Assembly (NCBI RefSeq): GCF_001593385.1
Contig: NZ_LUVZ01000023.1
Span: 248,001 to 312,000, forward strand
Direction: 5' to 3'
Length of the DNA: 64,000 nucleotides
Source of the DNA: Chryseobacterium cucumeris
Lineage (GTDB): Bacteria > Bacteroidota > Bacteroidia > Flavobacteriales > Weeksellaceae
This document shows positions 25,083-33,826 of the stretch, one piece after another; the stretch's first letter is position 1; every line of letters begins with the position of its first letter. Made by a program: the position numbers and the translations under genes. A model generated the notes under the pieces. It was given only the letters and a program-made list of their open reading frames with translations. It was not told the DNA's origin and searched no databases.

Positions 25083-26873
25083 TTATTTTACTAAGAACTG
25101 CATCGTTACCTGATCCAGCTTCAAAATATAAACTCCCTGACCAAGATTTCTTGTTTTAATAGAGTTTCCATTTCTGAAAGGCTGATCAATCGTCTGAAGA
25201 GTTTTCCCCTGAAGGTTATAAATCTCCGCTTTTCTTACCTTCTGAAGATCTCCTTTTACAAAGATTTCCTGATTGGTGATAGGGTTAGGAGAGATTTTAA
25301 AACTGTTAGAAGTAGTTTCAGTAGCTGTACTCTGAGCCATTCTTGCACTTGATCCGGAATAACATGTCCATGCAAGATCATCAATAGCCACTCTGTTGCT
25401 TGATGAAGTATTAACCAGACTTACCACTACATTTCCTGAAATGTTGATATTGTTAATGGTCGTCGTTGTAACTGAAGTACTGTAAGGAATAGTTCCTACA
25501 GTAGTTCCGTTTACTTTTACATCAAAAGTACCGTTGGTTCCTGAGAATTTAAGCTGCGTAGTTACCGTTAAAGATCCGATACCGTTTGCAGAGCTTCCGG
25601 AAGTTAAAGAACCGTTTCTTACCGTAATCGATTTATTGTTAATAGTTTGGTCTGTTCTTGCATCCGTTGCTGTCCAGGAAGTACCTCCGTTGCTCCACGT
25701 TCTCGTTGTATAGGTAGAGCTGGCTGCAGGAATGGTTTCAAAATTTTCATTGGCACAGCTGGTACCCGGAGTAGTACCGCCAGAATTAGTAGTGCCGGAA
25801 ATTGTTGAGCTGTTTGATGATGAATTTCCTGCGGCATCCTTCGCTACTACATAAAAACTGTAAGTTGTAGAAGGAGTGAGCCCTGAAATGGTTGTTGAAG
25901 TCGAACTTGTCGTAGTTTGCAGACTTCCGTTCATATAAACATTATAAGCTGTTACGCCTACGTTATCGGTAGAAGCATTCCATGCAAGAGAAATACTGCT
26001 GGAAGTTGTTCCTGAAACATTCAGACCTGTTGCCGCAGTAGGTGCCTGAGTGTCACCTGAGGGCTGTTGAGAACCCCAGATAAGGTTAACATAATTTGGA
26101 TTGTCGATAAACGGGTTTCTGTTTCCCTGGAAAGTATATGAAGCATTATTTCTTTTGATCTCAGCCTGAGAAACAGGATCCTGATTATGCCATGCCAGTA
26201 GAACATTAAGTTCCCAGGTCTGTAGTCCCGGAAAAGTAGAGCTTCCTAACATATTTCCTGATGAAAATGTTGAAAGTTTGCTTTGGTAACGGGTTACAAA
26301 ATAGAAAATCATACGGGCCACATCTCCTTTAAACTCATCAATCGGTTCAAATACAGTTCCTGAATATCCTGAAGAAGCAGAAGTTCCAAGCTTGGAGCCA
26401 TTCAGTGAAGTAAATGAAGCACTTCCCACCTTTCCGAAAGGATAATTACTTCTCATTCCATTTACTTTCCCGTCTGTAGCTCTGATAAAGTGAATATCCG
26501 CAACCATTGGCGAAGCTTGATTGAATAGGCTTTGAGGAACAATATGCTCTCTGTTATAACAATTTCCTTCAGTAGAATACGTTCCACACTGATCAGATCC
26601 CGGAGTATAAGTATAAGGATCACTACCTGCTGGTCTTTCAGAATAAATATCAAGGATGGTTCCGTCATTTTCATAGTCCTTATCGATATCAGTGGTTTTA
26701 TAAGCTGTCCAAAGCCCACTGTACCCTTTATCCATATGTCCGTTGGTGATAATGCTGCTTAATTCAGTTTTCAGTGCTGCACCACTCAGTCCGTTGGCAG
26801 AATTGTAGTATCCTGCAGGAGCCTGGGCGTGGGCAAGTCCCGCAAATACAGAAAATAAAATGATTTTTTTCAT
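25083..26873 (-). CDS. Secreted endonuclease I with fibronectin type III and T9SS sorting domains
   Basis: A 596-aa secreted nuclease. Signal peptide residues 1-16 (MKKIILFSVFAGLAHA). Endonuclease I (EndA/NucM-type) domain about 18-270, with the catalytic region 'NREHIVPQSLFNQ' and 'GDVARMIFYFVTRY'. Then a fibronectin type III module (about 277-365: APTAATGLNVSGTTSSSISL ... SFYVVAKDAAGN), a jellyroll-like region (about 370-510), and a C-terminal T9SS type A sorting domain (KISPNPI ... 'GQGVYILKLDQVTMQFLVK'). Function: extracellular DNA/RNA degradation for nutrients or biofilm turnover, secreted through T9SS with the sorting domain removed. It is the only gene in the window with an evident T9SS signal. 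Confidence 0.9.
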   Translation of the reverse strand: MKKIILFSVFAGLAHAQAPAGYYNSANGLSGAALKTELSSIITNGHMDKGYSGLWTAYKTTDIDKDYENDGTILDIYSERPAGSDPYTYTPGSDQCGTYSTEGNCYNREHIVPQSLFNQASPMVADIHFIRATDGKVNGMRSNYPFGKVGSASFTSLNGSKLGTSASSGYSGTVFEPIDEFKGDVARMIFYFVTRYQSKLSTFSSGNMLGSSTFPGLQTWELNVLLAWHNQDPVSQAEIKRNNASYTFQGNRNPFIDNPNYVNLIWGSQQPSGDTQAPTAATGLNVSGTTSSSISLAWNASTDNVGVTAYNVYMNGSLQTTTSSTSTTISGLTPSTTYSFYVVAKDAAGNSSSNSSTISGTTNSGGTTPGTSCANENFETIPAASSTYTTRTWSNGGTSWTATDARTDQTINNKSITVRNGSLTSGSSANGIGSLTVTTQLKFSGTNGTFDVKVNGTTVGTIPYSTSVTTTTINNINISGNVVVSLVNTSSSNRVAIDDLAWTCYSGSSARMAQSTATETTSNSFKISPNPITNQEIFVKGDLQKVRKAEIYNLQGKTLQTIDQPFRNGNSIKTRNLGQGVYILKLDQVTMQFLVK

Positions 26874-26973
26874 AATTAATATTTAGTATAAAGTTTCAGC
26901 AAGAATACCACAATTTTTGTGAATAAAAAATTACAAAATTGTTAATTTTAAATGCACTGTATGCGATACATAA

Positions 26974-27049
26974 TGAGTGATGAATGATAAGTGATAAATG
27001 ATAAATGATAAATGAATGATAAATGATAAATGATGAATGATGAATGATG
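26974..27049. repeat. 7-bp tandem repeat (TGATAAA/TGATGAA)n
   Basis: About 75 bp of degenerate heptamer array, mainly TGATAAA and TGATGAA, with a 4-bp slip in the middle. It lies about 100 bp upstream of the nuclease start codon (26873, minus strand), inside the region where its promoter would be. Copy-number change could alter promoter spacing (inference). Confidence 0.75.
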
Positions 27050-27073
27050 TTGTGGTTAAATATCTGTATCTGT

Positions 27074-27107
27074 ATTCAATAGAGGTGGGCTTTAGCCAAA
27101 ACTTAAA
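27074..27107. repeat. Dispersed repeat, short copy (GGGCTTTAGCC type)
   Basis: ATTCAATAGAGGTGGGCTTT followed by AGCCAAAACTTAAA. It is a shortened version of the composite repeats at 28276-28520 and 36065-36250: the left half (ATTCAATAGGA..GGGCTTTAGCC) is joined directly to the right half (GGCTTTAGCCAAAAC). Confidence 0.65.
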
Positions 27108-27126
27108 ACTTAATAATTTTATCCAT

Positions 27127-27155
27127 AAAAAAAGCCGATACAAAACGTACCGGCT
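27127..27155 (-). terminator. Terminator of the DUF4136 lipoprotein gene
   Basis: Stem AGCCGATAC (27133-27141) / GTACCGGCT (27147-27155) with one mismatch and a 5-base loop; the A-run at 27127-27133 is the U-tract on the minus strand. Confidence 0.75.
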
Positions 27156-27176
27156 ATATAATGGATGACATTAATG

Positions 27177-27704
27177 TTATTTTCTTTGTGGCGGATAATT
27201 TTTCATAATCTCAGCCATAATCTCCGGGATTTGTCTCTGTTTCGCTTTTGGAGAATCTACAGAAATTCCGCTTCCGATACCCTGCCAAACCAATTTGTTG
27301 CTTTTTGCATCAATAAGGTCAACAATCAGTGCACCTTCATTATAATTGGTTGTCCATGTTCTGCTCATGCCGACACCCCATCCGAATGGTCCGCCCCATC
27401 CCCACATTCCGTAAGGAGAAGAGGAATTGATATCCGTGATTTTTTTATGATTTGCTTTTACGTTGATAATCAGATCAGGGTTTTCTCCGGACTGAAGTCC
27501 TTTGCTTTGAAGCTGTCTGGACAGTTCATTCAGTACTCTGTCTTTATCAATATCATTCAGTTTCAGATCATCAATTCTTATTTTATATGTTTTATAAGAA
27601 TTGAAATTGGCGGTTTCAGCATAATCTGAACGTACCTGAAAAGGGCTACAAGAAGTTAAGCCTAATGTAGCAGATGCCAACAAAATAAAAATATATTTTT
27701 TCAT
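27177..27704 (-). CDS. DUF4136 domain-containing lipoprotein
   Basis: A 175-aa lipoprotein; MKKYIFILLASATLGLTSC gives a lipobox at Cys19. DUF4136 features are 'VRSDYAETANFNSYKTYKI', 'NELSRQLQSKGLQSGENPDL', 'EGALIVDLIDAKSNKLVWQG' and the C-terminal 'AEIMKNYPP'. The family is frequent in Gram-negative envelopes, function unknown. The longest frame starts at 27725, overlapping the upstream DUF5522 gene; ATG 27704 begins directly at the signal, one base after that gene's stop, so the two are coupled. Confidence 0.88.
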   Translation of the reverse strand: MKKYIFILLASATLGLTSCSPFQVRSDYAETANFNSYKTYKIRIDDLKLNDIDKDRVLNELSRQLQSKGLQSGENPDLIINVKANHKKITDINSSSPYGMWGWGGPFGWGVGMSRTWTTNYNEGALIVDLIDAKSNKLVWQGIGSGISVDSPKAKQRQIPEIMAEIMKNYPPQRK

Positions 27705-27705
27705 T

Positions 27706-27891
<186 letters not shown>

Positions 27892-27915
27892 TTAAATGCT
27901 AGTCAAAAAACTTTT

Positions 27916-27923
27916 TATATTTG
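27916..27923 (+). promoter_or_regulatory. TAnnTTTG promoter box
   Basis: TATATTTG matches the Bacteroidetes -7 consensus. It lies between the divergent DUF5522 gene and the HExxH gene and argues against the ATG at 27896 being the true start of the latter. No clear -33 TTTG was seen. Confidence 0.4.
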
Positions 27924-27928
27924 TTACT

Positions 27929-28255
27929 ATGATAATTGTATGCCAAAAGCCTTTAAAAAAATTAAAAATTAATGGCATCGCTCTCTTTCCCTTTATCTTC
28001 ATTAGGAAACCCGAAGATAAGGAAAATAATGTATTGATCAATCACGAAAAAATTCATTTACGCCAGCAACTGGAAATGCTCATCATTTTCTTCTATATTT
28101 TCTATGGTATTGAATACTATTACTGGTTTTTTAAACTCAAAGACGGATATCTGGCCTACAGAAGAATCTCCTTTGAAAGAGAAGCCTATGCTAATGAAAA
28201 CAACCTGAATTATCTCAGAAAAAGAAAATTCTGGAACTTCAGGAAATATCTTTAG
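27929..28255 (+). CDS. Small HExxH-containing membrane protein (putative metallopeptidase-like)
   Basis: A 108-aa protein from ATG 27929 (119 aa if ATG 27896 is used, which would leave no room for a promoter; the TATATTTG box at 27916 favours the later start). It contains 'VLINHEKIHLRQQLEML', an HExxH zinc motif, then one membrane helix ('LIIFFYIFYGIEYYYWFF') and 'ISFEREAYANENNLNYL' with a candidate third ligand Glu. The HEKIH - helix - EREAYxNE arrangement resembles M48/M56-type gluzincins reduced to the core. Annotated as hypothetical in most flavobacteria as far as I know. Activity unproven. Confidence 0.65.
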   Translation: MIIVCQKPLKKLKINGIALFPFIFIRKPEDKENNVLINHEKIHLRQQLEMLIIFFYIFYGIEYYYWFFKLKDGYLAYRRISFEREAYANENNLNYLRKRKFWNFRKYL

Positions 28256-28275
28256 AATAAGGGCATGATGCATTG

Positions 28276-28520
28276 GAGTTCCGGGTTGCGAGATTCGGGT
28301 TCAGGCTTCTGGATTCTGGCTTCCGATTTATTCTTTGTAATGACAGAAGTATTAAGATCTTTCACATCAAGATAACCTGAATATTTTGGCATTGCAGTAC
28401 TGTATAATTCAATAGGAATGGGCTTTAGCCCTTTTATCAAAAAATCAAAATTCATCCGGCTTTAGCCAAAACTTAAAGAAGTATCAAACAACCATCTGTA
28501 GAAATCCGTGTAATCTGTGG
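28276..28520. repeat. Composite dispersed repeat, copy B (fills the 28256-28607 gap)
   Basis: Contains, in order: a TTCGGG-type low-complexity stretch (28276-28330), ATTCAATAGGAATGGGCTTT with palindrome GGGCTTTAGCCC (28420-28431), a second GGCTTTAGCC followed by AAAAC (28458-28472), and AAATCCGTGTAATCTGTGG (about 28502-28520). The same modules in the same order occur at 36065-36250. No gene in this 350-bp gap. Confidence 0.65.
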
Positions 28521-28544
28521 TAAAAAAACGATAAACACAACAAA

Positions 28545-28576
28545 TTGTCACAACACTAAATCTTTTCCTACTTTTG
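28545..28576 (+). promoter_or_regulatory. Promoter of the PLP-dependent deaminase gene
   Basis: TTG at 28545-28547 and TACTTTTG at 28569-28576, spacing 21 bp, fit the Bacteroidetes sigma-ABfr consensus (TTTG - about 20 bp - TAnnTTTG). Leader of about 25 nt to the ATG at 28608. Confidence 0.55.
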
Positions 28577-28607
28577 TAAAGAATAAACTCTGATTCGTAA
28601 AACTGAA

Positions 28608-29516
28608 ATGCTATTAAAACTTCCCACAGAACCTGTTTCCATCAAGGAAATTCCAATTCATAAAAACGTAAAGCTTTTCATTAAAAGGGAAGATCAGATT
28701 CATCCGTTAATTTCAGGGAATAAATACTGGAAACTCTTTCACAATGTTAATCATTATCTGGGAAGAAATCCAGATAATCCTTATATCATCACTTTTGGAG
28801 GTGCTTTTTCCAATCACATTGCAGCGGTTTCCGCAGTAGGCAGTATGGCTGGCATTCCAACATTAGGAATCATCAGAGGAGAAGAACTGCAGCATAAATG
28901 GCGGGACAATCCAACTTTACTTTTTGCCAAAAGAAATGGAATGAACCTGAAATTTGTCACCCGCGAAGAATACCGTCACAAAGAAAAACTCACGGAATTC
29001 CTTCAGCAGGAGTTTCCTGAGGCATTGATAGTTCCTGAAGGAGGTACCAATAAAGAGGCTGTGGAAGGGGTAAAAATGATGCTCAACGAACAAACAAAAG
29101 ATTTTGACTATCTTTGCACCGCAGTTGGAACCGGAGGTACTATTGCTGGAATTTCAAAATTTTGTGAAGAGAATCAGAAAGTTATAGGATTTAAAGCTGT
29201 TGACGATGCTTCTCTGGAAAATAAAATTTTTGAATTAACTTTGAGACAGAATTTTAATCTAATAAATTCATGTTTTGGAGGTTATGGTAAAATAAGTGAT
29301 GGAAACGTCCGTTTTATCAATGATTTCAAGGAGAGATACGGTATTCCTCTGGAACCGATTTATACAGGGAAAATGATGGAGAAGATTTTTGAACTGATAG
29401 AAGAAGAATATTTTCCTGAAAACAGTAAGATTTTGTGCTTTCACACTGGTGGATTACAGGGAATTGAAGGAGCTAATCTGCTGTTGGAAAAACAGAATAG
29501 AAATTTAATTATATAA
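28608..29516 (+). CDS. ACC deaminase/D-cysteine desulfhydrase family PLP enzyme
   Basis: A 302-aa fold-type II PLP enzyme. The PLP lysine lies in 'PLISGNKYWKLFHN'; 'TFGGAFSNHIAAVSAVG' and 'TAVGTGGTIAGISKF' bind substrate carboxylate and PLP phosphate. The family includes 1-aminocyclopropane-1-carboxylate deaminase and D-cysteine desulfhydrase, which cannot be separated by eye. Most bacterial members with this degree of divergence act on D-cysteine or related beta-substituted D-amino acids. Single gene with its own promoter. Confidence 0.88.
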   Translation: MLLKLPTEPVSIKEIPIHKNVKLFIKREDQIHPLISGNKYWKLFHNVNHYLGRNPDNPYIITFGGAFSNHIAAVSAVGSMAGIPTLGIIRGEELQHKWRDNPTLLFAKRNGMNLKFVTREEYRHKEKLTEFLQQEFPEALIVPEGGTNKEAVEGVKMMLNEQTKDFDYLCTAVGTGGTIAGISKFCEENQKVIGFKAVDDASLENKIFELTLRQNFNLINSCFGGYGKISDGNVRFINDFKERYGIPLEPIYTGKMMEKIFELIEEEYFPENSKILCFHTGGLQGIEGANLLLEKQNRNLII

Positions 29517-29582
29517 GTAAAATTGAAAAACATGAAACATTTAGTGTTCCATCTTTCATTTTAAAACAATAAAAAATATAAG

Positions 29583-30641
29583 ATGAAAAGACTTTTTCTA
29601 TCCATAAGCCTTTTAGTTTTATCAAAATTTTCAGCCCAGACTTGGGCAACCGAAGATCAGTATATTCAGAAGTTTGCTAAATATGCAGTAGAAGAAATGG
29701 AAAAATACAAAATTCCGGCTTCTATCACTCTTGCCCAGGGATTACTGGAAACCGGAGGCGGGCAGAGCAGACTGGCACAGGAAGGTAAAAACCACTTCGG
29801 TATAAAATGTAAAGAAGACTGGACCGGTAGAACGATGAAACATACCGATGATGCACCTAACGAATGCTTCCGTGTGTACGACGATCCAAGACAGTCTTAT
29901 GAAGACCATTCTATATTTTTATCCACAAGAAAATATTACGCTAACCTTTTCAAATTGGATATGAAAGATTACAGAGCGTGGGCAACCGGCTTAAAAAAAG
30001 CAGGATATGCTACCAACCCGCGCTATGCTTCCATTCTTATCTCCAAAATTGAAAAGTATAAATTATATGAATACGACAATACCAATTCTAATGAAGTATT
30101 GTACGCTGTTCTTAAAATGTATCCGGATCTGAAAGACGACAGAACTTTCATGGCACAGCTGGAACCTTCAAAAGCAACCAGAAAAGTGAAAGAACCGGTT
30201 ACCGTTGAAGTTCCTTACAAACAGACTTCTTATGCACAACAGCAAAAAAGAGTAGAAAGAATTAAAACGAAAGCTGAAATTCTTAATTCTATTCTGATCA
30301 AAAGTCATCCGAATGACGGGTTGAAATATATTATCATTCCTGAAGATACCGATGTGAAATTCATTGCCAACAAATTCAAAGTAAGCGAAAGCAGACTAAT
30401 GAAATGGAATGAGCTTGAAAACGAAACGTTGAAGAAAAATGACATCGTTTTCCTTGAGTCTAAAAATTCAACCGGAAATACAGCCACCTATAAAGCTGAA
30501 TACGGAGAAGATATGCATGATATCGCACAAAAATTCGGAATCAAGTTAAATAAATTATATGCTAAAAACAGGATGGATGAAGGACAGCAGCCATCTGCTG
30601 GACAGCTTATTTATTTAATAGACAAAAAACCACGAAACTAA
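29583..30641 (+). CDS. Secreted glucosaminidase with LysM domains
   Basis: A 352-aa secreted peptidoglycan hydrolase. Signal peptide about 1-19 (LSISLLVLSKFSAQ). Glucosaminidase (FlgJ/LytB-type) domain about 25-160: 'KYKIPASITLAQGLLETGGG', 'NHFGIKC', 'FRVYDDPRQSYEDHS', 'YATNPRYASILISKIE'. The catalytic Glu is in LLETGGG. Two C-terminal LysM-like segments follow (about 240-292 and 298-350). It cleaves glycan strands, probably in cell-wall turnover or daughter-cell separation. Followed 75 bp later by hemL. Confidence 0.9.
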   Translation: MKRLFLSISLLVLSKFSAQTWATEDQYIQKFAKYAVEEMEKYKIPASITLAQGLLETGGGQSRLAQEGKNHFGIKCKEDWTGRTMKHTDDAPNECFRVYDDPRQSYEDHSIFLSTRKYYANLFKLDMKDYRAWATGLKKAGYATNPRYASILISKIEKYKLYEYDNTNSNEVLYAVLKMYPDLKDDRTFMAQLEPSKATRKVKEPVTVEVPYKQTSYAQQQKRVERIKTKAEILNSILIKSHPNDGLKYIIIPEDTDVKFIANKFKVSESRLMKWNELENETLKKNDIVFLESKNSTGNTATYKAEYGEDMHDIAQKFGIKLNKLYAKNRMDEGQQPSAGQLIYLIDKKPRN

Positions 30642-30716
30642 TTTAATTTTTTTGTTGAGAGTCTACCGTTGACAGCTAAATGCCAACCAGCAACTGTCAA
30701 CAGCAACTAAGTATAT

Positions 30717-32006
30717 ATGAAATATCAAAGAAGTTCGGCTTTATTTGATGAAGCCTACAAATACATTCCGGGAGGAGTAAACTCTCCGGTAAGAGCATTC
30801 AAATCCGTAGGAGGAGTGCCTGTTTTCATGAAATCGGCAAAAGGAGCTTACCTTACCGATGCAGATGATAATACTTATATCGATTATATCAACTCATGGG
30901 GGCCAGCCATTTTAGGACATACGCATCCTGAAGTATTGGAAGAACTGAAGATACAGGCAGAGAAAGGATTCTCTTTCGGTGCACCTACAGAGCTGGAAAC
31001 AGAAATTGCAAAATTCATCATTGAAAATGTTCCTAATATTGACCAGATCAGAATGGTTTCTTCAGGAACAGAAGCATGTATGAGCGCCATAAGACTGGCA
31101 AGAGGATATACAGGAAGAGATAAGATTGTAAAATTTGAAGGCTGCTACCATGGGCATTCGGATTCATTCCTGATCAAGGCAGGAAGTGGTGCTGCTACAT
31201 TTGGAAACCCAAATTCTCCGGGAGTAACTGCCGGAACTGCAAAAGATACTTTGCTAGCCCGTTATAATGATTTCGAACAGGTTGAGGATTTATTCCGTCA
31301 CAATCAGGGAGAAATTGCAGCGGTAATTATAGAGCCGGTTGCAGGAAATATGGGCTGTGTATTGCCAGAAAATGATTTCTTACAGAATCTGAGAAAAATC
31401 TGTGACGAAAACGGAACTTTATTAATTTTTGATGAAGTAATGACAGGTTTCAGATTAGCTTTCGGAGGAGCGCAGGAACTTTTCAATGTAAAAGCAGACC
31501 TGGTGACTTACGGTAAAGTAATCGGAGGAGGGCTTCCGGTAGGAGCTTTCGCTGGCAGAAATGAAATCATGGATCATCTTGCACCAAAAGGTGGTGTTTA
31601 TCAGGCGGGAACATTAAGTGGAAATCCTTTAGCAATGAGAGCCGGATTAAAAACCCTTCAGCTTATTAAAAATGACCCTGAATTTTTCAGCAGATTGGAG
31701 AAAACAACAGAAACATTGGATTTTGAAATAGGGAAAATTCTGAATGAAAAAGGAATCGCTCACAGAATCAACCGAAAAGGTTCTATGATGTCGGTATTTT
31801 TCCACATCAGCAGTGTTTCCAACTTTGATGAAGCGCAGGAAGCTAATCATTCATTGTTCAATAATTTCTTCCACCAGATGCTTCAGAATGGAGTATACCT
31901 TCCGCCAAGCGGTTACGAAACATATTTCATCAGTGATGCCATCAAGGATAAAGAGATTGATATGACACTGGAAGCTGTGAGAAAATTTGAATATTCAAAT
32001 AAATAA
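30717..32006 (+). CDS. hemL: Glutamate-1-semialdehyde 2,1-aminomutase
   Basis: A 429-aa PLP enzyme making 5-aminolevulinate from glutamate-1-semialdehyde in the C5 haem pathway. The length is normal. Typical motifs are '[20 protein letters not shown]', '[20 protein letters not shown]', '[13 protein letters not shown]', '[10 protein letters not shown]', the PLP lysine in '[16 protein letters not shown]' and '[15 protein letters not shown]'. Other haem genes are not in the window. A terminator follows. Confidence 0.96.
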   Translation: MKYQRSSALFDEAYKYIPGGVNSPVRAFKSVGGVPVFMKSAKGAYLTDADDNTYIDYINSWGPAILGHTHPEVLEELKIQAEKGFSFGAPTELETEIAKFIIENVPNIDQIRMVSSGTEACMSAIRLARGYTGRDKIVKFEGCYHGHSDSFLIKAGSGAATFGNPNSPGVTAGTAKDTLLARYNDFEQVEDLFRHNQGEIAAVIIEPVAGNMGCVLPENDFLQNLRKICDENGTLLIFDEVMTGFRLAFGGAQELFNVKADLVTYGKVIGGGLPVGAFAGRNEIMDHLAPKGGVYQAGTLSGNPLAMRAGLKTLQLIKNDPEFFSRLEKTTETLDFEIGKILNEKGIAHRINRKGSMMSVFFHISSVSNFDEAQEANHSLFNNFFHQMLQNGVYLPPSGYETYFISDAIKDKEIDMTLEAVRKFEYSNK

Positions 32007-32015
32007 AAATAAATG

Positions 32016-32044
32016 AAACCGGATTTTAGATCCGGTTTTTTTAT
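32016..32044 (+). terminator. Terminator of hemL
   Basis: Perfect 9-bp stem AAACCGGAT / ATCCGGTTT, 5-base loop, and a T-run, 10 bp after the hemL stop. Confidence 0.88.
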
Positions 32045-32269
32045 GGAAAAGAAAATTGATTTGATGAGTTTAGATTGAAAGAAATCAACGCAATCTTTGG
32101 AAGAGTAAAAACAGCATAATCTGGATTCCTATGGAATGACAAGCGTTGTGGGATACTCTTAGTTATAGTGTAGAAAGATAAACTGAGTATTTCAGCAGGG
32201 AATTACCACAAAGTATAAATCATACAGATTTTGTAATAAACCATACACTTCGTTCAGGGTACTTCTTTT

Positions 32270-32277
32270 TAATTTTG
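32270..32277 (+). promoter_or_regulatory. Promoter box of the first amidohydrolase gene
   Basis: TAATTTTG (TAnnTTTG consensus) lies 18 bp before the ATG at 32295. The same octamer precedes the paralogue (34725-34732). The preceding stretch 32046-32269 holds no gene that I can see. Confidence 0.45.
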
Positions 32278-32294
32278 TCTTAAATAGATTGGAA

Positions 32295-33626
32295 ATGAAG
32301 ACCTCAGACAATAATATCTCCCGTAAAGATTTCATCCGAAACTCAGCGTTGGCTGTAGCGGGACTCACCTTAATACCCAATATCATGACTGCATCGCCTT
32401 TCGATGAGAAAAATCTTTCAATAAAAGGAAAAATGAGCCTTAAGAATGTTCGTCTGGAAACAGGATTTGAATACCAGGATGGGGAAGTGTCTTCTACCCA
32501 AACGGATCTATTTTATGTTGAAGTTGAGAACGGAAAAATTATAAAGATTTCACCCAATCAACCTAATGCTAAAGCGGTAGATGCAAAAGGACTGTTGATG
32601 CTTCCTGCATTTAAGGATATGCACATCCATTTGGATAAAACCTTTTATGGTGATCAATGGCAGGCTGTGAGAAAGAGAACCGGAGGCATAAAAGGAATGA
32701 TAGAACTGGAGCAGAAAATGCTTCCTGAGATGCTGAAGAATTCAACTTTCAAAGCCGAAAAACTGATTGAGTTATTACAGTCTAAGGGAACTTCCTTTGC
32801 AAGAAGTCACGTGAATATTGAACCCACTTCAAAACTTCAGTCATTAAAAAATCTTCAGAAAGCTTTAGAAAACAAAAAGAAAGGCTTTGGAGCTGAGCTG
32901 GTGGCTTTTCCACAGCACGGTGTGTTCTATACGGATTCCGTACCTTATTTGAAAGAAGCGGCGAAGATGGATATTGATTTTATCGGTGGAGTAGATCCGT
33001 TCAACATCGACGGAGATATCGAAAAAGTGATCGATTTCACGGTTCAGCTTGCTTTAGACAATAAAAAAGGAATAGATATTCACTTACACGAAACCGGAGA
33101 CTCGGGATTGAGAACGGTAGAATATCTGATTAAAAAAGTGACTGAAAACCCTGCTCTGAAAGGGAAAACTTATTTAAGCCACTGTTTTGTTCTTGGAAAA
33201 TTAGAAGCCGCAAAACAGGAAGAAATTGCTGAGAAATTGGGCGACGCACAGATCGGAATTGTCTCTACAATACCTTTCGGAAGGTTGATTATGCCTATTC
33301 CAACGCTTTACAAACATAACGTAACTGTCCTTACCGGGAATGACAGCATTGTAGACCACTGGAATACCTTCGGAACCGGAAGTGTCCTTCAGAAAGCCAA
33401 TTTAATGGCTCAATTGTATGGATATTCAACAGAGTTTTTATTGTCGAGAAGTTTAAAACTGGCAACAGGAAATATTCTTCCGCTGGATGATAGAGGAACT
33501 CAGCAATGGCCAAAGTCAGGTGATAAAGCAAATTTTGTATTGATCAACGCAAGCTGTTCTGCAGAAGCAGTATCAAGAATTTCAGAGGTAGAGTCTTTAG
33601 TTCACGATGGAAACGTTGTTTTTTAA
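32295..33626 (+). CDS. Amidohydrolase, cytosine-deaminase-like, with signal peptide
   Basis: A 443-aa metal-dependent amidohydrolase. The N-terminus (NNISRKDFIRNSALAVAGL) looks like an export signal of the Tat type (S-R-K-D-F followed by a hydrophobic run). Metal ligands: HIHLDKT (two His), 'DIHLHETGDSG' (His), 'LSHCF' (His) and 'TGNDSI' (Asp), the set of cytosine-deaminase-like enzymes; 'AFPQHGV' is also typical. Start: the ATG at 32295 rather than a TTG at 32289, because the promoter box is close. It is about 60% identical by eye to the gene at 34752, with an AraC regulator between. Substrate unknown (cyclic amidine or imide hydrolysis likely). Confidence 0.85.
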   Translation: MKTSDNNISRKDFIRNSALAVAGLTLIPNIMTASPFDEKNLSIKGKMSLKNVRLETGFEYQDGEVSSTQTDLFYVEVENGKIIKISPNQPNAKAVDAKGLLMLPAFKDMHIHLDKTFYGDQWQAVRKRTGGIKGMIELEQKMLPEMLKNSTFKAEKLIELLQSKGTSFARSHVNIEPTSKLQSLKNLQKALENKKKGFGAELVAFPQHGVFYTDSVPYLKEAAKMDIDFIGGVDPFNIDGDIEKVIDFTVQLALDNKKGIDIHLHETGDSGLRTVEYLIKKVTENPALKGKTYLSHCFVLGKLEAAKQEEIAEKLGDAQIGIVSTIPFGRLIMPIPTLYKHNVTVLTGNDSIVDHWNTFGTGSVLQKANLMAQLYGYSTEFLLSRSLKLATGNILPLDDRGTQQWPKSGDKANFVLINASCSAEAVSRISEVESLVHDGNVVF

Positions 33627-33826
33627 TTTAGAATAAAAGGATTAAATAAATTAATATATAATCTAGTTGTGTTTTTTCAACCATAAAGGGGATGCAAGTT
33701 TACGAAAGTCACGAACGAAGATGAAAAATGAAGATAGCGTGATACAATAAAGCTTTTGTTCCTTTTGTGGTTGTTTTAGTTTTTTCTCTCGTAAATTTTA
33801 GTAATTTTAGGAGAAAATCAGGCAGA

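Noticed and set aside
26974..27049. CRISPR array
   Set aside because: Units are 7 bp, with no spacers and no cas genes.
26931..27143. Minus-strand 70-aa frame rich in repeated HHLSFI-like units
   Set aside because: Simply the translation of the heptamer tandem repeat.
27165..27629. Plus-strand 154-aa frame
   Set aside because: Antisense to the DUF4136 lipoprotein, which has a clear signal peptide, family motifs and terminator.
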